A DNA stretch of 64,000 nucleotides, taken from positions 67,109,001 through 67,173,000 of the forward strand of contig JAQMRL010000006.1 in the NCBI GenBank assembly GCA_035578175.1, given 5' to 3'. Origin of the DNA: Catonia carolina. Lineage: Eukaryota > Arthropoda > Insecta > Hemiptera > Achilidae. The stretch's first letter is position 1. Each line of letters opens with the position of its first letter. The notes beneath the pieces are model-generated. The model saw only the letters and a list, made by a program, of their open reading frames with translations, was not told the DNA's origin and made no database searches. Below are positions 45,150-54,845 of this stretch, piece after piece. A program made the position numbers and the translations under genes.

Positions 45150-45315
45150 TCTTGTATGATCCACATGTCATCCGCAAATAGCAATGCATTGAGGTAATCC
45201 TCAGTACTTATTCTAACCCCAAAACTAACCACACTTTTCCACTTTTTAAAAACAGTCAATATATATATTAAATAAAATAGGTGATACACTGCACCCTTGT
45301 CTCAACCCTTGAATC
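45150..45315 (-). pseudogene. LINE reverse transcriptase fragment
   Basis: The minus strand reads IQGLRQGCSVSPILFNIYID (RT motif GLRQGCxxSPxLFxxYI) and, after frame changes, YLNALLFADDMWIIQEGED (catalytic ADD). A short relic. Confidence 0.75.
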
Positions 45316-45783
45316 ATTGTTTAATAGTAGGCTTATTAACCCTTTCAATCCCAAATTTTTTAATTATTTTTTAAATACGTGTACATTGTTTCATAGATTT
45401 TACTGACATTTAAGTGCAATTAAATCACTTTTAGACCCTCAGCCTTTTTGATGGCCTGACAAAAAAGTGTGACACATACGTCACATTGGGACGTGATATC
45501 AAAGTTCCCAACAATATGAATTAGTAAATCATGTTCAGGCTTCCTAAACAATATTCTCTTAACTTAGATTTTTAGCAAAAAAACTAAATATGATTTTAAT
45601 ATCAAAGCATTATTTACCTGAAAAATTTTAGAATACAAAAATTCTAGTAAAAGGGATAAAATCACTATTTACAGTCTAAAAAATATACTTGTATGTACAT
45701 TCAACATACTCGAAGAAATGCTACTTTATTTTAGTAAATGAACACAAATATTTAAAACTGAAATTAACTTTAAAAAGAAACTA
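45316..45783. other. AT-rich, no gene
   Basis: Contains AACCCTTTCAATCCC and TCACATTGGGACGTGA, which resemble 30711-30750 (AACCCTTACAGTGCC, CGTCCTAACATTAGGACG). Possibly the end of a shared DNA-transposon family. No coding content. Confidence 0.35.
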
Positions 45784-45870
45784 ATGGTCGCCCCTGTGGT
45801 GTAGTGGTCAGCAACTTACACTGCAAAGCAGAGGTCTCACGTTCGACTCCTGTTTACGGTACAGAAAATT
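45784..45870 (+). repeat. tRNA-derived SINE head
   Basis: GTCGCCCCTGTGGTGTAGTG holds an A box, and ACGTTCGACTCC at 45839-45850 is a B box. A GTACAGAAAATT linker follows. The arms do not fold into a complete tRNA, so it is a SINE head and not a gene. Confidence 0.6.
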
Positions 45871-46249
45871 ATTGCACTTCACAACCAGGTCTCTTATAGC
45901 TGATTTTCATAAGGAAGAGCACTAGGCAAAACGTGCGTCTGCATTAGTATAGTCTTGTATGTACTGCAATAGTGCAGTGTAAGTAATCAACAATGGAACA
46001 GCATGCTTACAAAATACAATGGTTGTTAATTTTCAACAATACTCACTGTACATCTTACAGGTGGTCGAAGTCAAGTATGCGCATATGTAGTCCAGTGCTC
46101 ACAGCAAGGCCTTTATAAGTGTGAGCATGTACGTATCAACAGAACTCACACTTGTGAATGTATATAAATTAATGTTTAATGTTTTAAAAAACAGTTAACA
46201 CTGTAATTTTAAAGTAAAACAATTGTTTGTAAAAGTAATTAATAATTTC
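45871..46249. other. Unassigned spacer
   Basis: No coding or repeat signal recognised. Confidence 0.35.
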
Positions 46250-46700
46250 AGGTTATTCATCGGCTTGAACTGCCAAGACCAATTTTCCGTAGTGCGTTGA
46301 AATCCTCCACTGGAAGCGTGGACACTGCTACTGGAAAAGCTCTCTCACCTGGAATAGAATGGACTGCACTAGCAACTACATTTTTGGAAGGATGCTGACC
46401 TATCGCAAAAGCTGCTGCATTAAATGAAAATATATTGTAATCCACTGCACTGAACCAACCCTGTTTGATGCACAGATGAGACATTACAGTAATCTATGTA
46501 CTAGTTAATTAGATTTACTCACATGATTAATCACAGTTAAAAAATGAACATTGTTTTATAGTAGGCCTACCAAACAACCACCGGTTATACCCCATGCACG
46601 TGTGTCGTCCCCCAGTGTATTGTGTCTTTATTCAAATCTTTCCCAAGTCTGGTTCAGGTGGGAATTGGGAACAGTTGTTTACGTAGGAGCAAACAAGACC
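46250..46700 (-). pseudogene. Unknown repeated gene-like unit, copy U1
   Basis: The minus strand carries two conserved coding blocks found in other copies nearby. Near 46690-46606 it reads CSQFPPEPD then IKTQYTGG, with one stop between. Near 46325-46257 it reads LPVEDFNALRKIGL. The open frame 46484-46257 (75 aa) covers the second block and adds SIPGERAFPVAVS. I do not recognise the family. Conservation of peptide rather than only DNA between copies suggests that it once coded for protein. Confidence 0.5.
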
Positions 46701-46964
46701 AGGATTAGAATTAAATAAAGTAATTTAGCCAAAAATAAATCTGTCCACACATATTACCGGAACATGTGAATATTTATAAATTTAATATTTTAAAACCCAA
46801 CAGTTCACAAGTATAAGTAAATAGTATAACAGTTAAGCATAGTATAGTTAGTATAGTATAATAGTATTAGTAAATAGTAGGCTAAGTATAACAGTTCAGT
46901 TCACAAGTTATAGTAAGTAAATCATTATTTAAAAATTAACTCACTTTGGATCATTTAATATTCC

Positions 46965-47375
46965 AGGTTTTTTCATCAACTTGAACTGTCAGACCAATTT
47001 TCCATTGTTGAAACTCATCCACTGGAAGCTGTAGGCTTCTTTGGTAACTGAAATCTTTGAAGGATCTTGAAATCACGGAACGGCTGAAACAAATGAAATA
47101 TGCTGGTGTACCACTCTACTGAACCAACACTATTTGATGCACAGATAAGTACATTACAGTAAACTTTAAATTAGTTAATCTCATACTCTTGTTTAATCAT
47201 TGTTCAATAATGAACAATATTTCATAGTAACCCTATCAAAGAATACCTGTTATACCACTTGTACTGGTGTTGTCCTCCCAGTGTATTGTCTATTCTCTAT
47301 TTTAATCCTGTCCTCATCTGGCTCTGGTGGAAACTGAGAAAAGTTGCGTTCCAGGGTATTCAAACAAGCCCAGGA
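46965..47375 (-). pseudogene. Unknown repeated gene-like unit, copy U2
   Basis: The minus strand reads NFSQFPPEPDEDRIKIENRQ then YTGRTTPV (about 47355-47270), and LPVDEFQQWKIGLTVQVDEK then TWNIK and a stop (about 47032-46955). It lies directly after U1 in the same direction, with a spacing near 700 bp. The best copy of the C-terminal block. Function unknown. Confidence 0.5.
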
Positions 47376-47400
47376 TTAGAACTAATGTAACACGATACAC

Positions 47401-48230
47401 AAAAAAAATAATAAATAAACAAATAAAAAAAAAATAAAAAAAATAAAAAATTTTTTTAAAAAAATAAATAAAAAAACTAAATAAATAAAAAATAAAAAGT
47501 ATAAAAATAACAAGTAAAAACATAAAAAGTAAATAATAAAAAAGTAAAACATAGTGACAAAATAAAAAATTTTTAAAAAAAAGTAAAAAAATAAAAAAAT
47601 AACAAAGTAAAAGAATAACAAAGTGAAAAATGAAAAGTAAAATAAATGAAAAAGTAAAAAATTTAAAAAGTAAAAATAAAAAAGTGAAAATAAAAAAGTA
47701 AAAAAAATGAAAAAATAAAAAAATGAAAGTAAACATAATAAAATGTATAAAAATAAAAAGTAAAAACAGAATAAGTAAAAACATAAAAAAGTAATAAAAT
47801 AAAAAAGTAAAAAATAAAAAAGTAAAACAAAGTAACAAAATAAAAAAGTAAAAATAAGTAAATAAGTAAAAAAGTAAAAAATAAAAAAGTAAAAGAGTAA
47901 AAAAGTAAATAAATAACAAAGTAAAAGAATAACAAAGTAAAAAATGAAAAGTAAAATAAATGAAAAAGTAAATATGAAAAAGTAAAAAAAATGAAAAAAT
48001 ATGAGTAAAAAAAATAAAAAGTATAAAAATAAAAAGTAAAAACATAAAAAAGTAAAAAAGTAACAAAATAAATAAGTAAAAAAAGGTAAAAAATAAAAAA
48101 GTAAAAGAGTGAAAAAGTAAAAAAATAACAAAGTAAAAAAAAGTAAAAAGTAAAAAAAATAAAACAGTAAAAAAAACGAAAAAGTAAAAAAAAAGTGAAA
48201 AAGTAAATAAAAAAACAAACAAGTAAATCA
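47401..48230. repeat. 830-bp A-rich low-complexity tract
   Basis: The plus strand is almost entirely A with scattered G, T and C (AAAAAGTAAAAAATAAAAA-like words). A longer word, ATAACAAAGTAAAAGAATAA, recurs at about 47598 and 47911, which suggests a higher-order period near 313 bp. It sits between gene-like copies U2 and U3. Long minus-strand frames here (Phe/Leu/Tyr only) are artefacts. Confidence 0.9.
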
Positions 48231-48235
48231 AACAC

Positions 48236-48345
48236 TTTGTGGGTTTTGTCCCACCTGTGTATTGTGTCTTTATTCTAATCCTGCCCTCGTCTGGAACTGG
48301 TGGAAATTGGGAACAGTGGAGTTCCCGCTTGAACAGACGAGGCCC
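48236..48345 (-). pseudogene. Unknown repeated gene-like unit, copy U3 (first block only)
   Basis: The minus strand reads LFKRELHCSQFPPVPDEGRI then RIKTQYTGGT, the cleanest form of the first block. The second block is absent: the A-rich tract replaces it. Confidence 0.5.
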
Positions 48346-48544
48346 GGATTAGAATTAGTGTAACGCGATAGCCAAAAATAAATGAATATTGTGTGTGCTG
48401 GGTGTATGTAAATTCCAGGTCTGGTTTCCGTTCTTCTTCTCTAAGAAGAGTCGAATCTTCAAGTGAATCTTCAAGCGAATATCTTCAAGTGTCGAAAGTA
48501 ATCACATGCAGAGATCTGGTGATCTCGCTGGCAATGAAATGTCT

Positions 48545-49338
48545 CAGTTCTTAGAAATGACGCGATTGGGAAACAAGCGTTGCAAAACATTAATTGAAGC
48601 CCTGGATGTGTGGCAGGTAGCACCGTCTTGTTGAAAAAACATGTTTTGGTAAGCCGGATTAAGAACTAATTCCGTTTGAAGATGAAGATAGTTCTTCAAC
48701 ATGTTAACATAGCGCTGTGTATTCACTGTAATTGCACGTTCATTGTCATCCTAAAAAAAATGGTCTTACGATAGCCTGTGTTGATATTACACACCAAACT
48801 GTCACTTAAATACTGTGAAGCGGCTTTTCGTGAATTTTTTGTGGATTTTCGCGTGACCAATAACTAAAAAATTCTGCTTACTTACGAAGCCCGAAAGATG
48901 GAAGTGAGCTTCATCACTCATCCAAAGATTGTTGAAAAGATCTGTGTTGTCATTCATCATGTCCAATAATTGATTACAAAAAGCAAGTCGAGATCCGTGA
49001 TCAACATTATTCAAAGGGTGCACTGACTGAATTTTAAATGGATGGAACTGTAGATCTTTGTGTAAAATCCTCCTTACGTTGCGATTAGAAATGCCGAGTG
49101 ATATTGCATGCCGTCGACTTCTTAAAACAGCCGCCTGCACCTTGTCAACGTTTTCTGGTGTACGGACACTTTTTACGCTTCCAGTTCGTGTCTTCAGTGT
49201 TGAGCCTGTTTCTTCAAAGTTTTTAACCCATATTTTTATTGCATGGGCTGAAGGTATCTGATCATTACGCGGAATATTGAAATAATTATGAAATGCGTGC
49301 TGCGTGAACTTATCATTATTTTTATAATACTCGTGCAC
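48545..49338 (-). pseudogene. IS630-like transposase, frameshifted
   Basis: The minus-strand frame 49338-48802 (178 aa) reads MHEYYKNNDKF, then FNIPRNDQIPSAHAIKIWVK (helix-turn-helix), TRTGSVKSVRTPENV, and LWMSDEAHFHLSGFVSKQNF with the first catalytic Asp. After a frameshift the frame 48726-48544 has FFQQDGATCHTSRASINVLQ with the second Asp. The end (WPPRSPDLxxCDFFLWG region) is missing. This family is widespread in arthropods. Inactive. Confidence 0.88.
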
Positions 49339-49369
49339 CGCTTAATAAATGCCTCTGTAAAATAGGTTC

Positions 49370-49760
49370 GTTGTTGTTTAGGTCATCAGCCGAAAGGCTG
49401 GTTTGAACCTCTAGAAGTTTTACTAAGTAAAACGAGGAGTGAGGTGGCTTACAATTGCCTTCCTCACTGAGTGAAAATTACGCTTATCAGCATGCCAGGC
49501 CCTCTGAAAAGCACATATTTTCCACTCTGCAAATGACACCTTCACTTCATTCACCACAGGGACTGGTGGCTGTATAATGAAATTCATTACTTTCAGAGGA
49601 GACAGATCTGATTAGTGTCTTTTGACCTCTTCTGTTGTTAAATGATTCAGTCATTTAATTGGCTGACCATGTGATAACAAACAGAACTTATTTATTTTAG
49701 CCCTGCTACAAAAAGAATGAGTGTAAATAATTTGACACTCCACCTGTCTGTTATGGGCAG
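49370..49760 (-). repeat. (AAC)-tailed SINE-like retroposon, copy 6
   Basis: The minus strand starts CTGCCCATAACAGACAGGTG and ends GGCTGATGACCTAAACAAC. Full length. No clear target duplication. It lies just upstream of the transposase pseudogene. Confidence 0.85.
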
Positions 49761-50245
49761 GTCTATGTAGTATAAAGTAGTAATAAAAAATAATTTTCAG
49801 TTCCAGAAACGTGGTTATTGGTACTGTAATTCACTACTAAGCCATCAGGTTTCCTTCTCAAGAAAGAAATCCTCCAGAGAAAATGAATTTGTAGCTGATT
49901 TTACAAAATTACATTATTAAATGCATCTAAATGAATGGTAATTGACAGGCATTGTAAAAATATTATACAATACAAACCAGATTAATTACCATCTGCAATT
50001 GAAAAGTAAGTTATAATTTTTTACTTTTAGTTAATACAGTAGTTTGTATGAAGAGCTGAAAATGAATACATTATTTGTCTAAAGACATTTTGTAACATTG
50101 TGTTTGGTGTCATAAGCGATAACAAAAGCCATTTTAAAAAATTTATTAAAAGATTTTACTGTGAAATTTGTAAAGAGCAAACAAATATTTAGCTATTTTA
50201 AATGTAGTAGATTTGTGGCTGTTCTTGTGGTCACAAATTATTACC
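49761..50245. other. AT-rich, no gene
   Basis: Nothing recognised. Confidence 0.4.
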
Positions 50246-50330
50246 ACCTCCATGGTCCAGTGGTTAGTGTGCTATGCTGCAATCCAGAGGTTCCAGGTTC
50301 AATATTAATCTATGGTTGAGTCTGAAAAAA
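50246..50330 (+). repeat. tRNA-derived SINE head, decayed
   Basis: CCTCCATGGTCCAGTGGTTA resembles an A box and AGGTTCCAGGTTCAATATTA a B box, with a loose linker after. Similar in layout to 45784-45870. Confidence 0.5.
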
Positions 50331-50937
50331 TTGTTACATGATCAAACCGACTATTCCTTAACCTGAAGTAGTTGCTAACACTTTAAAAATTAGTGTTTAA
50401 TTCTGAATTAAATAAGTGATGTACCTGTAAAATTCTGAATAGAAAATTATTGTTTAGAGTAAACAGATTTAAAACTTTCCATGGTTTTCATGTTGATATT
50501 TAACACTGCTGAAAGTTCATTTGAACAGTTCTGCAACTGGGTTCCATACATCAGATTTTAGTTCATGATTGACTGGCTTCAGCAGTTCAAATTCAGAACT
50601 CAGATTTTGAATGCTTCTTTGCAAAATGTCCTGATAGTTTTTGAATAGAAATTCTTTTCATTAGCTAGTCATCTCTGTTGAAGTAATTTCAGACCTATTC
50701 CGTTATTTCACATCATCAAAAGATCATGTGAATGCACCTTTACTGTTCGACCCAGCATCCGCCTGTTTATTTTATTTTCGGTTGTTTTAATTTTATTTTT
50801 GGTTGTCTTTTCCTTTATTCTTTTATACAAGATTTATTTTACAAATTACAAAACAATTAAGATCAAACAATTACAAAACATTCAAATTTAAAAATACAGA
50901 AAATAACACAAATTTAGTAAAAATTATATTTTTGCAT
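50331..50937. other. AT-rich, no gene
   Basis: Nothing recognised apart from short T-rich words near 50765-50825. Confidence 0.4.
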
Positions 50938-51183
50938 TTAATTGATGCGTACTCTTGCACCAACTGTAAATGAAGAGAATGGGTTTACTAATTCTGCAGA
51001 TTGCTTTATTACACACCCAATGTCCCTGGCCAGTGGTGCCATATCTTGTCCATTTAAACAAATGCGCGGATTATGCAGTATTCCTTTCTCTTGAATGAAA
51101 TGTATAGCTCTTTCCTTAGTAGATATAATAGGACCCAATTCCAAAAGATTCATTATGTATTGAACAGAACATGTGCGAAGCAA
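50938..51183 (-). pseudogene. Possible Merlin/IS1016-type transposase N terminus
   Basis: 81 aa: ELGPIISTKERAIHFIQEKG, then ILHNPRICLNGQDMAPLARD. In Merlin-type DDE transposases the N terminus has the pattern I-FLQ-x-GLL-x-C-x-NGH-M before a zinc ribbon and a catalytic core. The pattern fits, but the His is Gln here, the second Cys pair is lost and no catalytic domain follows. Treated as a relic; moderate certainty only. Confidence 0.45.
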
Positions 51184-51747
51184 ATAAGCAACTAACGTTT
51201 ATTACCTAATATACAAGCAGAAAATATCTACAAATAATTACAGTGAACAGGAGTCATCTGTAATAACAGTAAAGATGCGTTTACACGAGACGACTTAAAA
51301 GTTACAGATGTGATGTGAAATAATGGAATAGGTCCGTAATTTCATTTAAAATCAAAAGGTCAATGTAAACTACAGTAATCTACAAAAAAAGAAGCTGAAT
51401 ATCAATGTATTGGCCTGAACAACTTATTTTTCTTATTATGTAAGAGTAAGAAAGTAGACGAAGAAGTAGACCCAGAGGCCTTTCTGGGTCTTTGATGTGA
51501 ATGTAGGTTATAACACCCACAATGTAACTGTATAACTTAACTGTATGAATATAACCTATGAAATAACCTGGAATTTTAAATGATCCAAATAAAGTAAAAT
51601 TTAAATATAATTGTTTACTTTAATATTACCTTGTGAACTGTAATTTTTTAAACATAAAATATTAATTATTTATAAACATTCACGACTTAGTGTAGCATAA
51701 ATTCACGCACTAAGTCACATTACACTAATTATTCTAATCCTAGTCTC

Positions 51748-52242
51748 AACTGTTCCCAATTTCCACCTGAACCAGATGAGGGCAAGAAAAGAATAAAGAC
51801 ACAATACACGGTGAGGTGGGAGACATTAACCCCACAGTCATGTTTGATAGGCCTACTATCAGACCTTGGAGAATAATAGATCGTGGGGCTCATGTAAAAA
51901 AGCTCATTGTAACGCACCTAATTGCGAACCTTCTGGGTGGCGTGGAAGACGCAGTAGAAATAGATTTGTTTCAGGAGTTTCTTCAGCAGGTTAACGTGCC
52001 AACAGCAGACGCAGCAGAAATAGATTTGTTTCAGGAGTTTCTTCAGTAGGTTAACGTGTGCCAACGGCTTCCAGTGGACCACTTCACTCATCTAGTTCCA
52101 CTGAAATGAACCTCTTTCTCCAGGACGTTAATGTGCCTACAGCGTACAGTGAAGAAGTTCAATTCATTCTATACCAACCAACACACCAGTAAATGGAAAG
52201 TTAATCTGATAGTTCAAGCTAGCAAAATTGACCTGGAATATT
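51748..52242 (+). pseudogene. Unknown repeated gene-like unit, copy U4
   Basis: Plus strand: CSQFPPEPDEGKKRIKTQYT at 51748-51807. Then an open frame (51816-52049) with two copies of EIDLFQEFLQ joined by QVNVPTADAA, then LPVDHF (52069-52086). A degenerate third repeat follows (MNLFLQDVNVPTAY), then WKVNLIVQASKID and a stop near 52240. It links the first and last blocks seen in U1 and U2 and adds a middle made of 66-bp repeats. Stops at 52049 and others make it broken as it stands. Orientation opposite to U1-U3. Function unknown. Confidence 0.5.
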
Positions 52243-52354
52243 GATTTAAGAGTGAGTTATTTTTATAAATAATTATATACTTAGCACACACAATACAATT
52301 TATTTATGTTACACTAATTTCTAATCCTGGTCCCATGTGTTTGAACAGGAACTC

Positions 52355-52445
52355 ATCTGTTCCCAATTTCCATCCAAGCCAGACGAGGGCACGATTAGAA
52401 TAGACACAATGCACTGGCGGGGACAACACCTGTGCTTGGAGCACT
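52355..52445 (+). pseudogene. Unknown repeated gene-like unit, copy U5 (first block)
   Basis: The plus strand reads VFEQELICSQFPSKPDEG then TIRIDTMHWRG. It shares the preceding GTTACACTAATT-CTAATCCTGG with U3. The other blocks do not follow. Confidence 0.45.
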
Positions 52446-52708
52446 GTAGTAGGGGAATGGTATCGACCACCACGTGGGGGGGAGGGTCTGGGGGCCTATA
52501 ATATAATTATTACTGTCCTTCAAGCTCACAATGATGTGATGCATACTTAAATCAAAATTATATTGGATTGTAATGATTATACTATTTTTCCAAGCTGATG
52601 ATTATGATGAACTCCAGACGTACGCATTGTCCCCTACTCACTTAATAGCTAGCCAATGACATGCCAGCAATGTTGTCAATACTTGCTCTCATAGCTCTGT
52701 TACAGTTC

Positions 52709-53034
52709 AGCCGTCCTTAGTTTGCTCCTACTGTCAACAAACCAAAGCCAGCTACTACAGGGTGCACGCTAGAGTCAATGACTTTATGGATGACGTATTC
52801 CTATTAAGTTAACTATGTTTTAAATTATAAGTACTTAAATTACTTAAAACATCATAATATGATGTAGGCCTAAAAATTTCATTTATAAAAATAATTTTAA
52901 AAGTATTCTGTATTTAAATACTTTTGGAAATATTTTGTTGTTACTTTTTAATCAGCGTGTACTCATTTTTTACATAATGCGCATGTTCAGTGACGTCATT
53001 ATTTGTTTACATTAGGAGCAAACTAAGAAAGGCT
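52709..53034. mobile_element. MITE, copy 2
   Basis: The same element as at 2918-3246: starts AGCCGTCCTTAGTTTGCTCC and ends GGAGCAAACTAAGAAAGGCT. 326 bp. Its last ten bases became the target of the SINE that follows. The conserved GCGCATG-TTCAG-TGACGTCA region lies at 52980-52999. Confidence 0.88.
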
Positions 53035-53200
53035 TGTAACGTGCTCGCCTCTCATCATGCGGTCTTGGGTTCGAATCCCATTCAGGCACGGCATCTTTTC
53101 ATACGTTACAAAAAAATCATTTCATCCCTCACCGTCTGCATTAGCAGTAATTGCAGAACAGTCGGACGTTAAACCAAAAAAAAAAAAAAAAAGAAAGGCT
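53025..53200 (+). repeat. tRNA-derived SINE (tRNA-Met-like), 5'-truncated, in the MITE end
   Basis: Element 53035-53190: TGTAACGTGCTCGCCTCTCA, B box GGTTCGAATCC, body, and poly-A. The target duplication AAGAAAGGCT lies at 53025-53034 (the MITE terminus) and 53191-53200, so the SINE is younger than the MITE copy. Confidence 0.9.
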
Positions 53201-53396
53201 GGTCTGCATATAATTTTGTCAGCCATTTTTATGGTCTTTCAGTAGACTAATAGTTATAACCTATGAACATACAACCAGCTGATTATATTATAAAGTATTG
53301 CATGTTAACGCGCTCTTTAATCGATGTGGGTTGTTACAGGCGTTTATAGTTGCACTTACAAACAATAACCTTCCATTTAACATTAGCTCATTAAGA

Positions 53397-53474
53397 GCCG
53401 GCCGCATTGGCGTAGTTGGTAACGTGCTCGCCTCTCATCAAGCGGCCTTGGGTTCAAATCCCATTCAGGCACGC
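53397..53474 (+). repeat. tRNA-derived SINE head only
   Basis: GCCGGCCGCATTGGCGTAGT through B box GGTTCAAATCCC to CAGGCACG. Contains only the tRNA-like part and ends abruptly. Confidence 0.85.
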
Positions 53475-53769
53475 CAACAACCGATACTTTTAAGTTTTGT
53501 CAGACGTCATATTTCAAAAGGAAAATTGTGATCATGTTATTAGTTACGTCATTGTTAAAATTATTATTGGTTAAGATTTGCGGAAATCTGTTAAAATAGT
53601 ATTATAAAAACAAAAAACTCAAAATAAAAATTAATATAATAAAGGTGCTTCATAAAATATATACATAAATTTAAATATAACGGCGTAAATAACAACGTGA
53701 TCCTACAACTTTGCGGGAAAGTGAGGTTACTACGTCGATGATATAAAAGGGCCTATAAAATAATTTCGC

Positions 53770-54600
53770 AGTGGCGAGGCCATCTGCTTCACCAAAAGGA
53801 GGAAGATGCCCGACCAGCTGGAGATCTCCGGACATCGACTGCGGTGGGCCACTCATGTGCGATACTTAGGGGTGACGTTGGATAGGCGCCTCTCGTTCAA
53901 CAAGTTTGTCACGGATAAAGTACGCAAGGGCAGAGTCCTCTTCCTCACCCTGGCTCCCCTCCTACGTTCCACTTCCCTGAACAAATCTGTCAAACTCCTT
54001 ATCTACACGGCCATCATTCGGTAATTTCTGTTGTACGGCTCGCCTGTTTGGTGGCCTTCACTTTCCCCTTCTAATAAGTTTCGTTTTCAAGCTCTCCAGA
54101 ATAGGGTCCTTCGAGCCATCTCTGGATACCACTATCTAATCCCCAATTCAATTGTTCAGGAGCATCTTCTTCTCCCTACAATCGAAGCCACAACACCTCG
54201 AGGAAGCTACACGACAAGGGAGTTGTTTCTCAATTCCCCGGCATTAATTCCATCTATGCTACACCACATCCGCCGGCGGTACTGCGAGACCTGCCGTTCC
54301 ACGGCTACGTTTAATTTACAGATAACCCCACTGACTTCTTCTTCTATGTAGCTCGCTCTTCACGAAATTTACTCCCACACAAAAAACAAAACAAAATTAA
54401 AAAAAACAAGACCGTACATAATAACACATTAAAAGAGCCGTAAAAAAGGCCACTGACACATATCAAAATTTAAAGAGCCGTTAAAAAAAAAGGCCGTACA
54501 TATACACTATACACACATTTAAAAGAGCCGCCATTACTAAATTTAAAAATTTACACACACTCTTCTTTTCACTTTCACAGAAGTAACCTGCCACTTAAAA
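53770..54600 (+). pseudogene. Jockey-like LINE ORF2 C-terminal region and 3' UTR
   Basis: 53806-54024 reads RWATHVRYLGVTLDRRLSFN and SVKLLIYTAIIR. A one-codon stop follows, then 54031-54351: YGSPVWWPS, FQALQNRVLRAISGYHYLIP and VQEHLLLPTIE. This is the region after the RT fingers and thumb in the Jockey clade (YLGVxLDRxLxF ... YGSPVW ... LQNxxLR). It is followed by a tail with AAAAGAGCCG blocks shared with 24.8 kb. The RT active site is absent. 5'-truncated. Confidence 0.85.
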
Positions 54601-54687
54601 CTTCTACGAGCGATCGGTTGGAAATCCCCAAGGTATCGCCAACATCAAATCTTCTACACTCGGACTCGGACTTTCGCAGTGGTTTGC

Positions 54688-54845
54688 CTGTAGTCATTAG
54701 CGACGACGTTCGGGTGTAACTGAGTACAATGGAGGATGAAATGATTTTTGTAACGTATGAAAATATGCCGTGCCTGAGAGGGATTCGAACCCAGGACCGC
54801 ATGATGAGAGGCGAGCACGTTATCAACTGCGCCAATGCGGCCGGC
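54688..54845 (-). repeat. tRNA-derived SINE, variant-tail subfamily
   Basis: The minus strand starts GCCGGCCGCATTGGCGCAGT, with B box GGTTCGAATCC, the CGGCATATTTTCATACG linker and a tail (ACCCGAACGTCGTCGCTAAT) like the copy at 38715-38906. 3'-truncated. Confidence 0.82.

Noticed and set aside
45784..45860. A functional tRNA gene
   Set aside because: A and B boxes are present, but the acceptor and anticodon arms do not form a complete cloverleaf.
47314..48235. Long minus-strand open frames (190-305 aa) made of Phe, Leu, Tyr and Ile
   Set aside because: They are the complement of an A-rich low-complexity tract. Three frames are open at once and there is no domain structure.
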